From assembly GCA_020746875.1 (NCBI GenBank), contig JAGTJL010000010.1:1054001-1118000 (forward strand): DNA of 64,000 nucleotides, in the 5' to 3' direction. This document shows, piece after piece, positions 1 to 11,297 of this stretch. Below the pieces are notes generated by a model, which made no database searches, was not told the origin of the DNA, and saw only the letters and a list, made by a program, of their open reading frames with translations. The stretch is from Rhexocercosporidium sp. MPI-PUGE-AT-0058. Lineage: Eukaryota; Ascomycota; Leotiomycetes; Helotiales. The first letter of the stretch is position 1. The number at the start of each line of letters is the position of its first letter. The position numbers and the translations under genes are program-made.

Positions 1-568
1 ACGCTGATGATCCATCTGCTGGTCGCTTCGCAATTGTGGGTGTCTGTCGGACGGTTTGTTGTGCGATGGAGGAAGCGGGTTGGGGTTGTTGAGAATAGCC
101 TGGATATTGTTGTGCTACATGACGATCAAGTCAGCGAATGTACATGATTAGAAAGGAGGGCAGATCTGCGGACACAAACTCACTGTATGCGGCATTGTAG
201 GCAGGTTGCTGGTAGCCTCCGGGATTGTAGCCTCCTTGAGCATACTGGTTGTTGTATCCGCCCTGTTGCCCACCATACTGAGGATAGCCGCCATAGCCCT
301 GTGCACCCTGGCCTCCTTGGTAGTAGTTTTGGTTCTGGTATCCCGATTGATCGTAGGCTCCATATTGCTGGAAGTTCTGGCCGGGCTGGAAAGATTGTGC
401 TCCGGGCTGGAATGAATTTGCGCCAGGGCGGAAACTGGGTGCTCCTCCTCCTTGTCCTTGCTGTGGCTGCGGGGGATTGTTGCTATTGTTCAGGTTCATC
501 TGCTGTGTCTGACGGGAGAGATCCTCCTGGGCCGCAGGATCGTCCTCCCATGAGTTGAGGTCTGACAT
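1..568 (-). CDS. SUP35: Translation release factor eRF3 (Sup35), 5' part, runs off the window
   Basis: GTPase that works with eRF1 to terminate translation in the cytosol. Only the N-terminal region is present: exon 1 is 568-184 and exon 2 is 114-1, continuing beyond the window. The intron (183-115) has a GTGAGT donor, a CTGAC branch site and a TAG acceptor. The protein starts MSDLNSWEDDPAAQEDL, then becomes a Q/N/G/Y-rich tract with imperfect repeats such as YGGYPQYGG and AQGGYNPGGY, followed in exon 2 by QQYPGYSQQPQP. This is the prion-like N domain of fungal Sup35. The GTPase domain lies outside the window. The start is divergent from the Ran-binding gene starting at 1139. Identification rests on the N-domain composition and the conserved start; the missing GTPase domain would settle it. 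Confidence 0.85.
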
Positions 569-1138
569 ATTGCTGGAGTGTGCTCGAGAGTGTTAGGAGA
601 AAAAGTGGTGTTTTGCACACTTCGAGTCGGTTTTGTCGTAAAGTGGCCGCAGGAGGTTGTGGGAAGTGGGGCAGGTTTTATCGGCCGTCTCTATCGAGGG
701 GCTTGGGCTGGGCTTGGGCTTAGGAATATCGCTCTGTACGTCACTAGGGTGTAAATTACATGCATCAAGTCACTGTGACTCAAAACTGACTCGAAATTAG
801 TTAACTAGCGAATCTGCGTACAAAAATTAGGTAGATAACAGAGAATTGAGGAATGAGGGCCAACATTGTGATTCTATATCAAGAAAGCTTTACAGTTTTT
901 TAGACAAAGCTAGTAACTGCTGTTGAGCTTAAGCCGGGGCAAATAGAATTTTTTGGACCCAGACTGCCCCGACGGCTAGCCTCATCTAGGACCAATCATC
1001 ATGCGGCAGCGTTTCATGCCTCTATTCGCGTGTACAAACGCGTGAAATGTAAATACCTTGCAACTCAAAATTTCACAATGAGAAACCTTCACGCTTCATC
1101 TGACAGAGTTCTGTCCTTTTAAAGAGAAGCTACTCATC
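569..1138. promoter_or_regulatory. Shared divergent promoter region of SUP35 and the YRB30 homologue
   Basis: 570 bases between two start codons that point away from each other. No ORF of note. It must hold both promoters and both 5' UTRs. I see no clear TATA box at a useful distance for either gene, as is common for housekeeping genes. Confidence 0.6.
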
Positions 1139-3604
1139 ATGGACGACTTTCTAGGCAAGGTCAGAGGATTTGACCCCCCAGCAGATGGCCTTTGAAGATC
1201 ACGTGCTGATAAACATCCAAACAGATCACACAACATGCGATGAACTATGCCATAAGGTATGTTCAGGCTCTATGGAACGCTTGAGGAACTTGATGAACTG
1301 ACCTTTCGATAGAGCTGGTATTGGAATCACAGCTTCATACACCCTCAGACAAACCTCGAGATTGCTCAAGGTATGCACATGCACGGTCTGTTTGTCCATG
1401 CTTTGGCTAACGGCTAGCAGACTGTGGATAACAGTACCGACTACCAAGAACTTCAAGCACTTCAGGAGAGGTTGAATAGCAAGATCAGAGTAGGCATTCA
1501 ATATCCGTCTTGCTATCGACTCTGCCAGCTTACACTTATCAGATAGTCTCTCCAGCCATCGATCTGATAGAGCTCATGCAAGTTTAGTCTCTTTCTTAAC
1601 GTTACAAATTTTCTAACTCATTCCAGCTCAGCCAGAGGAAATACTACCTTGGAATCAGCAGTCATATTGACCAAAGGTCTTCGATGGGATATTCAAGCCC
1701 TAGGTGTGCGCCTTGCCAAGGCTGCCACTGCTGAAGAATCTTCCCGGCGAAAGAAGACAAATTCAAAAGTAGCCCACGAAGTCGAAATCCATCTGATAGT
1801 CAAAGACATCAAGGATCTTCTCGTCCGTATCGAAGATGCAGTTCCTCTCATCAATCTCGCCATCACCACCTCGGGAGCTAGTCTCTCAACGACCCTTCCC
1901 GCCTCAGTCTCGCCGTCCAGGCTGCTCCAAGCTAGTACTTTTCTTACGGCTGGGGACACACAATATTCCATGAATCCAACTGGACCAATCCAAGTCGGAC
2001 CAGCCTTCACACTCTCTCTTTATATGCTCTTTGCAGGACATTCGTATCGGGTTCATGATTCAGACAGCATGAGAGATACTACCTGGAAGGAGGTAATCCA
2101 CAAGGCAAGAGTCAAACTCATGCGTATACCACTTCAACAGGTACAAGAACAAGTATTCCCAGTTCTCGAGTCCATCAAGAACGACGGCAAAGAGAACCCG
2201 ATATTAACAGGAGAGGGTCGGCAGAATGAATATGCGTATCATATCGAGATGATTGAGGATTTGGAGGACGACCGAGTCCACACATTCGACGATGACGAAG
2301 CGCAACCGGGCCCATATGGAGACGTTCAACTAGCAGGTATTCGAGACTTTCTGCCTATCTACCAAATTTCCAAGATCTTCTACGCGGATACGGGCAAGAT
2401 CCTCAACATTGGCAGTCAAGGAGAGGCAAATAACCCAGTCCTCTTGCTGAAAAGAGATATCAACGCCTTGCCTCCACGAAGAATGATGGAAGAAGGAGAG
2501 AAGGGCAACGAATGGTACGACGAGCCTACCGAAGAGCCCGAGGCATTAGATGGAGCTGTATCGGACACTTCAGGAACGGAAGAGGGTGATTCTCAAGATG
2601 ATATCGACCAGCAACTGCGAAGAGAGAGCAGTATTCCCAGAATCGAAGAGATTACGCACGAGCGAGAACTTATCAAGGATCGGGCATGGCGTCTACCAGC
2701 AGATCTCGACCCAGAATGGATGGCTCTTGAAGTCTACACTGAGACAGAAGACTCCAGCTCCGAAGACGGACTTGACATCAACGACGACTCAGCATACATA
2801 TCTCATCGTCCAAGCTCATCAGGAGAAGAGCCAACCGAAGAAAACCTCGCAGAAGACCTCGCCCGTCTCAACCTCAAATCTAACCCCTCACTCCCATCTC
2901 CCGCCCAACAACTCGCCAAATCCTCCTCCTTTCCCAAAATTTCCACCCCCAAGCCCTCCCCACCACTCGGACCCATCCGATCCTCCCTCTCCCTCCTAGA
3001 GATGCTCATCCGTCTCACAGCCCTCCAACAATTCCAACAAGCCTCCCACCTTTCCATCCCCGACGAACTCCTCACCTTCTTCCTCGAAGAATCGTCCACT
3101 ACAGGCGCAGGAGGTGATGGTGAAGAACGCCGTCAGACCCGTCGCGAAGCAAGGCAGAAAGTAGGCTTTGATCCATACGACGAGAGTCCCGTCAAGCGAA
3201 GAGGAGAGGATTACCAATACCAGTATCAGAATCAAGGTCAAGGTCAAGATGGATACGCTTACTCCCGCGGCGGCACACCGTACGAGGATTACGACCAGAA
3301 CGATGGATACCCACCTGGAAGTCCTCGGTGGTCGAGAGAGCAGAGCCAGAGTATGCCGCCTCAAGGAACACCTGAGCCATGGTTGCTTCGAAGTAGAGAA
3401 GGGTCAGGCTCGCGCAAAGGATCGCCAGTTGTGCGTCCCTCTTCGCCAGTCTCACCATATCGACCGCAGCGGAAGGCGGCGAGGCCGCTGGATCGTGTGC
3501 AGGCTGAGCGAGGGACTGGGAAGGGAAGTCCCCTGGGAAGAGGCGTGAGTGTTGGTACGGATAGCACTTTGGGAACGAGCCCTGGATCTCCAACACTTGT
3601 GTGA
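1139..3604 (+). CDS. YRB30: Yrb30-like RanGTP-binding protein
   Basis: Member of the fungal RanGTP-binding protein family (yeast Yrb30), which binds Gsp1/Ran-GTP and is linked to nucleocytoplasmic transport. Exons: 1139-1159, 1225-1256, 1313-1370, 1421-1489, 1543-1577, 1627-3604, giving 730 residues. The short 5' exons join to the expected family start (MDDFLGK, then MNYAIRAGIGITASYTL), followed by the ELISARGNTTLESAV segment. The fifth intron (1578-1626) uses a GCAAGT donor. The conserved domain covers about the first 300 residues. The remainder is acidic, then Ser/Pro-rich and disordered, with QNQGQGQDG-like and SPxR motifs near the end. The intron-rich 5' end followed by one long exon is striking. 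Confidence is high for the family and good for the exon model, since every phase closes. Confidence 0.85.
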
Positions 3605-4792
3605 CAAAGGAATAGGTCCAGGGCTTCTAGATTGTACTGCGCTGCTGGCTAAAACAGAACCTTAGATGGATTGGTGGAATGGCACCCTTTGAATCCATAA
3701 ATTTGTCTCCAAGCGATGCTTCGTCTCTGGAGGAAAATTACACCTACAATAAACTTTTCCTCTTTTCCCCTGTATCTTCTTGCTTGTACTTCTTCAAAGC
3801 TAGAGTCTATCTTCTCTCCGACGAATGCATGCAGCTTGCCTCCTCTATGGCCGAACCACAATTGACCAGCCAAGCTACTGGACTTGCTTCAAAAGCATTA
3901 CGGTTGACATGCACTGTGGTAGGCGATGTGCTATGGTGTAAGATATTTAGACAAAAGTCCGAGACATAGCTCCATCTCGGTTTGCTTGCCACGGTGCACT
4001 CTACCTCCTTGCGGCGGAGGAGAAGATAGCCTTAACTCCATTTCACACAAGGAGACTGAAAGCGCATTCCACTTCAAGTGCCTTTCTCTCTTGGGCGCGT
4101 ACATATAGCAGTAGAAATGATGTTTGTGTCTGCCTTTGGCTGAGAGTTCTAAATTCTTATCGAAATACTACTACATAAGGAGGAATGACACCGGTGCTTC
4201 AAGTAGCGTCCGCACTTCGCGTCGTAGCTCCAACTCATTTGTAACTTCAAACGACATAGTATGGAAAATGTCTACCTTTACTTGCATACACCCACCAAAC
4301 GCCCACCAAATGGAGGAAATTTGTCCACCTCCAGCGCGAAAGTGTCACCATTGCTTGGGAGGCCAGCCCTTGATGATTTCGCGCAGTCGTGCCGCCGGAC
4401 AGCCTTCACCTCGATTCCCAATGAAAGCACTCAAATTTGCTCCTCGCAGACTTGCAGATGATGATGACGCCTCGAGCATCGGATCAGATGACACGCCGAA
4501 CCTGTTTATTATAATCGGGCTACACGTTGAGAGATGCGGCATTCCTCCATTGGAATGGATCCGAGACACCACATTCCGCGTTGAGAATCTACCTGCAAAA
4601 CCAATCTCCATAAGGAACTTTCCAGACTCTCCTCTATCGTCAAACGTGCAGTACAACCAAACCCCCATTTGCGAACATAGCTGACATTACCTTCGTTTTC
4701 GTAATCGGAAATACCATGTAGTAGGCCACTAGAATCAAACTGCAGCAGACAGTCACCCCACTGCACCTTCCAATGTTCGAACAACGATGAAG
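3605..4792. other. Convergent intergenic region, no supported gene
   Basis: Lies between the 3' ends of the Yrb30-like gene (plus) and the PAQR gene (minus), so it should hold both 3' UTRs. A 186-codon open frame on plus (4124-4684) overlaps open frames on minus (4345-4668, 4509-4784). None shows a recognisable domain. Confidence 0.6.
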
Positions 4793-6189
4793 CTATATCG
4801 AACTACATGGACTACCGTTCGCATGAAGGTAATCGAAGGCGCTTAATAAGCCAAACATGTGTGCCAAGCCTGCAAATATTACCATGAAGTGGAGGATCTG
4901 GTGACTGCTCCCATATATGTCGTGCCTCAGTGGATACCATCTCTCAGGTACCTAGGCACATGTCAGAAACAAACCAGATACAACCAGGCAATGTCTTTGG
5001 GTACATACTCTAGAAGCATAAGCAACCGCACCAGTTATGTTAAGGAAGCCCATCAAGGCCATCCATTTCAGGCTCATTCTATGCTTCTGGATTTCCCATC
5101 CATGGATTATCAGGCCATGGACGATGAAAACAATAGCCGATAGCCCCAGACCTGCATACATTGCAGCTCGCCATGGCCGGAGATGAGGGTGGCGGAATCT
5201 TGGATGGAGAGTCGCATACACGCACCCAGAAGCAATGATTGTAACCTTGTGGTAAGTTAATTTTCCCATTTCACAAGAAAATCATAACCCAACAGTGTTA
5301 CTAACCACTAACCAGTACAGCTTCTGCAGCTCTGGATCGCAATAAAAGCCATAGTAAACAGACGGGATGGTTGAACCCCACATCAGAATCACGATTCCTA
5401 GATAATCGAGCTGGTTTCCTTGCTGGTGCACCTTTGCGCTGTGATTACCGAAGATGTGGAAACTATGCAAAGGGTCATTAAATTTCCTCGGAACCTACGA
5501 AGGCGCTCGAAGGCAAACTTACCTGGCTGAGAGGAAGAAACAAATAGCCACCCCGAAGAAGAAAGTTGAAAAAACAACAATGTCCCCCACTGTAGCGCTG
5601 CCATAACGAGGGTATATATTCTTGTACACGGCAAATGGGAGTGTCAGGAACAGAAGACAGCCGAACAGGTGTGAATATATATTCACTGTTTCCAGTTGGA
5701 ATCAGTCAAGTGCTTCAATCTAGGACATGAAAAGGCATTTACCAGTCTCATTGTGGATGTGAGCCAGGCTGTGGAATGATTTCCGTAATGATCCTGTCGC
5801 GGGCCTGGGGCGTTAGAGCAAGACTTGGGATCATTCTTGCAGTCCATACCGGTAACCTGAGAGGATGAACTCATTGTCTCTGTGCATGTCAGATAAGATG
5901 GCAGTGGTTCTGAAGATAGGAAGACCAACTGTTGCCAAGGGGCTGGACATCAGGGTTAGTATTTGGCGCCAAAGGGGTTTTCGTGTAAGGTTACTGACAC
6001 AATTCATCAAAGAACAGAAGACCGGGGCGGCTAGTTCGAGCATGCAGTACCGTTGAATTTTCGGTTGTTGAATCTATCTTGTCTCTACCAACCTAGGAGA
6101 CTCGCTGTCAGTTGTCTCAACGGCTTTAGTGGTTGGTGAGGGTTCTCTACTTCGGGCAGCGGTGAGGTACGTTTGCGCGAGTGTGACAT
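4793..6189 (-). CDS. PAQR / haemolysin-III family membrane protein (Izh-like)
   Basis: Seven-transmembrane protein of the adiponectin-receptor/Izh family, whose members bind Zn through conserved His residues and are linked to lipid and zinc homeostasis. Nine exons on the minus strand: 6189-6089, 6030-5999, 5942-5930, 5879-5850, 5804-5743, 5685-5523, 5462-5306, 5245-5009, 4951-4793; together 317 residues with all phases closing. Family landmarks appear across the junctions: LLFFDELSPWQQ, DNEFILSGYR, HNET joined to VNIYSH, ASFHIFGNH, NQLDYLGIVILMWG, LHPRFRHPHLRPWRAAM, and the C-terminal SSHQILHF zinc-site helix. One exon is only 13 nt. The first exon (MSHSRKRTSPLPEVE) and its GTAGAG donor are the least certain part; from exon 2 on the model is strong. 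A decayed relative lies at 14640-15090. Confidence 0.85.
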
Positions 6190-6370
6190 CGTACGAGACT
6201 GATGAGATGTTGTTTGTGTTCTTTTGCCTTAAGCTGGATACGATTAGTTCTTGCTTTATTGATGTGATTTTTAAGTTGAAGGAGGCTGTGGCCTTTCGCA
6301 AGAGAGTAACAGTGAAAATCGTTCAGTCCACGGGATGGCCGAGTCGCCAGCATCCAGTGATATTGCCAGC

Positions 6371-6391
6371 CGTCTGCAGGGGCTGCAGACG
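6371..6391. repeat. Perfect 9-bp stem hairpin
   Basis: The sequence is an exact inverted repeat: CGTCTGCAG, three G loop, CTGCAGACG. It contains two PstI-like CTGCAG palindromes. It lies just upstream of the PAQR gene. Function unknown. Confidence 0.7.
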
Positions 6392-6827
6392 CGGACTTCC
6401 TCGCTGTCCTTGCCTTGATTGCGAGGAATTTTGACCCTGGGGGGTTACATCAAGCGGCAACCTACGGACGGAGGTTACGGCAAAAAGGTCACAGGAATGC
6501 CACTATCTTAGCAAGGCTAAGGCTAAGGTGCACAGCAACCAGAGGACGCTGTAACGATAGGGCATTCCATGCGGCTTGTTTATAGCGCACAGTCCCTATC
6601 TAGGTAATTCATTCCAGGCTGTTAGCCCCTAAAGCGCTGTTGCTCTGTTAGAACTTGGGTGAGAATGCTTGGGCATCGCCAAGATGGTGCCGTTCCCATG
6701 ACTTTTTACTGTGACCCGTACACGACTTGCATTGCGGTGAGACACGTACACCTAATTTGCGAATGAATGTGGATTTATGTTCTGTTCTGCTACCAATAGC
6801 CGCTGTTTCTTCTGCTTGGTCTTGTAC

Positions 6828-6987
6828 GAAAGAGGGTTTGCAGTGGGTCTCGCCATCCCCCTTGCATTTATTGTCTTTAACATATCAGGAAATTCGTGGA
6901 GAAAATCCTTGAACTCTAGATTTTCGATTGGAAGAACAACCGCACTGCCTTACAAGGGCTGGCGAGATCCACTGCAAACCCGCTTTC
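6828..6987. repeat. Imperfect inverted repeat, 32-bp arms
   Basis: Left arm 6828-6859 and the reverse complement of right arm 6956-6987 match at 29 of 32 positions, sharing GGGTTTGCAGTGG and TCTCGCCA. The spacer is 96 bp. Total size (160 bp) and structure resemble a MITE-like or foldback element, but I find no convincing target-site duplication. Confidence 0.65.
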
Positions 6988-8224
6988 TTACTTCACTCAT
7001 GTGCTGCTCCCTGTGCTATTCACTTTGCTTTGCCAGAGTAGCTTTTCGCACTTCGTTCTCGTCTTGTGCGTTCAGATACTGTAGCCAGCCTGAACATCCA
7101 TCCATAATAAGAATGTACGGAAGGGGTTAGCATGTGGGCCTCGTCCACCGTTGTCAGTGGCAAGGTAATATTGACCATAGAACCAATGTCGAACACTCTG
7201 ATGCTCCCACAAATTTCTACAAGTAGCGAAAGAAAATACTAGGCGGGACGAGACCTACGTTTTACCACCCCCTTCCGTACTGTTCTTCTGCCACTACTGT
7301 ACTATCCCCATTTGGAAGCATGCAAGTGCAGGTATCCACATTCCGGCCTCCCCCTTTGCACTAATCACGGGCACTGATGTAGCGCCCGTCCCGCTCGATG
7401 ATCAAACAAACCCCCACCACGTATTTCCCCGATCCAGCTTCTTCTGTCCAAAACCGAATACTGCCAGCCATCCTACCTGGCCTCGTTCAATCGCGGGAAG
7501 CAGACCTCGCTTCAGGGCAAACTCTTGCATATAATTGGCTGAGGGTGCCTTTCATCTCTGTATGAAGAAGTCTCAACAGGCACCTGTTTCGTCAAGCTCC
7601 CTCCCGTATACCCGTCGAGCCACTCAGCACACTTCGTTTGCTTGCTAGGAGTGCTTCTTAAGTGAGAGTGTCTCTCCTACGATGAAAGAGGGCCCGGTAG
7701 TGCGGTACTGGCAAAGCAGCGTTGTAGTGCAAACCTGATGGAGTGGTTGCGGATGGGCAAAACATAAGGATCTCTAGCTTTGGGCTTCACATCACAAGTT
7801 TGGGTTCTGTCTTCTGTAATTTTGGTCTTTGATAGGCTTCAGGCGACACAATAGTATAAGATTGTATGTCTTCAGAGAAGAGGTGTATTGCATGCCCAAA
7901 GGATGGACGAGGCAAGACGGCGTAACTTCAGCACCAAGAAGAACCAGTCAATATCCGCAAGGCTCTCCGTAGAGGCGATGGAGAACCCCTGCATGAATGG
8001 CGCGACATATGCGATAAGCCGAATTGGAGCCAGGGGTTTGGATCGTGTTGGTTCCGGACCCCCGTCGTGGCGAAGAATAGGTGTATGTGTAGGCTTCCCA
8101 AGTCGAAATACCTGTAGACTGAAGAAGGGCATTTTCTTTCCTGTCTCTTCAAAGCCCTCGTCGGTTGGCCTTTACGTCCGAATAGCCACAGCCGACGAGT
8201 TGACTTATCCAAATCCTCTTCGTC

Positions 8225-10008
8225 ATGTCGGCCACTATCTCAATTCTGATGCTTGCACGAAGTGTAATGGCTGCAGATAGTTCTACCACAGCCACTGTTG
8301 GTTGGATGTCGGGTCCAGATGGGCGAGGAACAATTTCTCTTGTCATTTCCTGCCTTCTGACCCTCGGCCTCTGCGTCTGGTCTGCTATGCATCTGAATAT
8401 TCCTCCGCATGACGAGTCTACAGCGGAGACCTGGATTAGACACATCAAGTGGGGTCTGGTTGGCATATTTGCTCCAGAGTTGGTAGTGTTCGCCGCTTGG
8501 AGACAGCACAATTCTGCCAAAGAGCTTCATAACCAGATGAACCAGCATATTGGAGCATCTCTGCAAGAAAAGGTATCCGTTCCTCGGTCGGTTATCACAG
8601 GTGAGAGCTATAGACTAATAACCTGCCACCAACCCAGACGAACGGAATCCTAGAGACAAGACATACGTGGACTATGGTCCACAGCTTTTACGCTGGAATG
8701 GGAGGATTCATCGTTCAGCTTGACGCCCCTTCCGAGGACCAAGGACCGCTATATATTCCTGGCGACCAGTGTTTGACATTATCAGCTCGGGGAATCGCTT
8801 TCCTGGCTAGGTGTGGTCATCTTCCCAACATACCTGAAGATGATATCGTCGACAAAAGCAAGGCGGATGGGCTTGCCAAATCTCTTGTCTGCCTTCAAGC
8901 CGGGTGGATGGTTGTGCAAGTCATTGCGCGAGTTGTTCTTGGCTTGCCAGTGACCTTGCTGGAAGTCAACATAATAGGACATGTCTTTTGTGCTCTTGTC
9001 ATCTACATACTTTGGTGGCATAAACCAAGACTAGTACACGAACCAACGACGCTATCGGGCGACTGGGTCAAACCTCTCTGCGCCTACATGTTCATGTCCA
9101 GCCAAATCAGTGGATCGAAGCGGAATCATGCAGGAGCGCTCTGGCAAGCATGGGTCCAGCCTGAGGCGTCAGCTGTTGCTTTCTTTACTCCTCAACCAGG
9201 GACTGACTCGGTCAATTCCAAGTCGGTCAAGAGCTCTCTAGCAGCTCGAGAGACGAGAAGTCCTGAATCACACAGCTCCCAGAATCCATCGCAAGAAGGC
9301 GATGCGATCAGCTGGTCAGCCACAGAGGTCAGTGATGGGTCAACCGCACGCTACTTTGGGTTTCGGCCATCGCAGACTCCCCCTACAGAAAGTTACAAGC
9401 TGTCAGGTGTGGCAGAGCAAGCTCGGAATCCAAATGCCATGCAAGCCGAACGCTGGAGACTGGCTGCAGAAGCTATCCGTCTGTACCCCTCCTTAGGAAG
9501 TAGATTTGGGGCAAGAAACGAGACTGAATCCCAGGAGTGGTCTGAAATTCTTCCTGAAGAATTGATCACTCGATCTGCAAGTAATTGGCCTGCTGAAGAC
9601 CTCTTGCGGGGAACCGAGGGGCTTATAATGGGAATGGCTTTGTGGTGTGCCAGTATGGCCTACGGAGCAATACACATTGCAGCCTGGAATGACTACTTCC
9701 CCTCTCTTACGGAACAGTGGCTGTGGCGTTCGTCTGCCATCTATATCTCGTTCTCCGGCCTGCTATGGTTGTTCATCAATCTGATCGCCCACCAATGGAA
9801 AGCCATAGATGCATACTGGGATCGAGTTCTGATGTACGAAGCACACTGGATTAGCTATGCTGTCCTTGGAACCGTCTGCTCTATCTGCGGGGTTGCGTAT
9901 ATCTTTGCTCGAATATATTTGGTTATCGAGGCGTTTATTAGCATCAGGAAACTGCCACTGGCTGCATATGACACTCCGGATTGGATGAAGTTTGTTCCTC
10001 ATCTGTAG
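8225..10008 (+). CDS. Multi-pass fungal membrane protein, uncharacterised family
   Basis: Two exons, 8225-8572 and 8638-10008, separated by a 65-nt GTATCC...CAG intron; 572 residues. The start is hydrophobic with a possible signal peptide cleavage after AADSS. It belongs to a large ascomycete membrane family known to me only from recurring motifs: GW.SGPDGRGT near the start, then a helix, LNIPPHDE, WTMVHSFYAGMGGF at the splice junction, DKSKADGLAKSLVCLQAGW, and a closing YDTPDWMKFVPH. About seven hydrophobic helices are visible: three or four in the first half and three in the last 150 residues, split by a Ser-rich loop around residues 290-370. No enzymatic motif is seen. The next gene (minus, TLC) is convergent. 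Function unknown. Confidence 0.8.
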
Positions 10009-10308
10009 ACATCGATAGGCCTTCTCGGAGATTATTTTGGCAATTGTACTCGTCATTTAGCGTGGGCGTATTCTGTATGTTAGTCACTTTGGGTTCTGAT
10101 TTTCGATTGCTGGGCGTCGAATGATTGTACGACTATGTATTTTACTGGGGTTCTACAGGATACTTTGCACCCGGGGATTTCACGATATTTCAAGTGTCAT
10201 ATATAGGGTTGCTTGCCCAGAGCAATAAAGCTGGAATGAAAAAGGGTTTTATGAATTGTCTAATTGCTGTCTGCGGACTATTCATGCCATAGGAAATATC
10301 CAATCGAC
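10009..10308. other. Short convergent intergenic region
   Basis: 300 bases between two converging genes; likely 3' UTRs only. A GTGAGT motif overlaps the stop of the TLC gene, so an alternative spliced C-terminus extending into this region cannot be excluded. Confidence 0.5.
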
Positions 10309-11297
10309 TCACAGCTTCTTCGTCACCTTTGAAGTTTGGAAACGCTTCCTCATTGCCTGGACCATCTTCATGAACCAGTAAATGTTCAAGAAGTTTAACA
10401 AAGTATTGCTTCCTAAATACGCAAAGACGAGCCAAAGTGGTAGCTTCATATCATGCGAATTACTGATCCCTTCTAAGCCTGTGAACTTTCTGTATGCAAA
10501 GATGGAAGCGTCATCTGCGTACTTCAGGTCGATAGTTGGTGTGTGTAGAGCTGTCCAAACATCTGCATAGATGCAAATAGACTGGTAGTTGCCCCAGAGG
10601 ACTCGACTACCGAAGAAGGTCACCATGAGGGCAATGCCATTGTATAGCTGTATGCGAGATCCGGTCATACTAAGCTTATCGAAAAACCAATGCATGTTTA
10701 AAAACGGTGTTGAGATTTCGTAGAGAATGAAGTTCAAGCCGTAGTAGTTTGCGAATGGACGCTGAATTCCACGTCAGCCTTGCTCAATCTATTTGAAAGC
10801 AGTTGGGGGAAACGTACAAAGCCCATACTAGTGACAAGTAGTGCACTAACAGCGTGTGCTAGTGATCCAGGCCCAAGTACATTGAAATGTATGACACTTG
10901 CAATCAAGTCCCACAAGAAATACCCTGCAGCAAGGCCTTGAACCACCCCCATCGCACCAGTATAACCCCAGATTCTGCCTATCCAGTCCATGCGCCTCCT
11001 CTCTTCGTCAGTCCAGATGACATACAAGGCCATAACGGTGATGAATGTTGATTGTACCATAGACGTGACATGAACGTTCCAGCTGATCCTTCTGCGAACT
11101 GGTAGTCCGTGGTAGACTCGGGGGAGAAACCACGATGATGCGAGCGGCGATATGAGGGAGAATATGAGTTGATAGATCACGAAAGCTGCAAAAACTTCGT
11201 GGATGTGGTAAGGGAGCGTCCAGAGAGCCAAGAAGTCCGCAAGAGGCTTGCTGGCTGCCACAAGGGAGGGCGGCGCGGGGTAGTAGAAGTCCATCAT
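10309..11297 (-). CDS. TLC-domain membrane protein (TRAM-LAG1-CLN8 type)
   Basis: Two exons on minus, 11297-10818 and 10761-10309, with a 56-nt intron (GTACGT donor, CTGAC branch site, TTCAG acceptor); 310 residues. The sequence matches the TLC-domain (TMEM56/TLCD-like) fold of fungi: YHIHEVFAAFVIYQL early, a DLIASVIHFNVLG segment, an HAVSALLVTSMGF helix, then across the junction RPFANYYGLNFILYEISTPF and NMHWFFDKLSMTGSR, followed by two further helices. TLC proteins sit in the ER or plasma membrane and act in lipid sensing or lipid metabolism; the LAG1 ceramide-synthase signature is not obvious, so it is probably not a ceramide synthase. The stop codon overlaps a GTGAGT, leaving the exact C-terminus slightly open. 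Confidence 0.8.

Larger units (their letters stand above)
6190..8224. other. Gene-poor region with hairpin and inverted repeat
   Basis: About 2 kb between the divergent PAQR gene and the membrane-protein gene at 8225. Short open frames (for example 6777-7130) lack recognisable domains. It contains a perfect 9-bp hairpin (6371-6391) and a 32-bp imperfect inverted repeat (6828-6987). Both promoters must lie here. Confidence 0.6.

Noticed and set aside
4124..4684. 186-codon plus-strand open frame between two convergent genes
   Set aside because: Mirrored by open frames on minus and lies where both 3' UTRs are expected; no domain seen.
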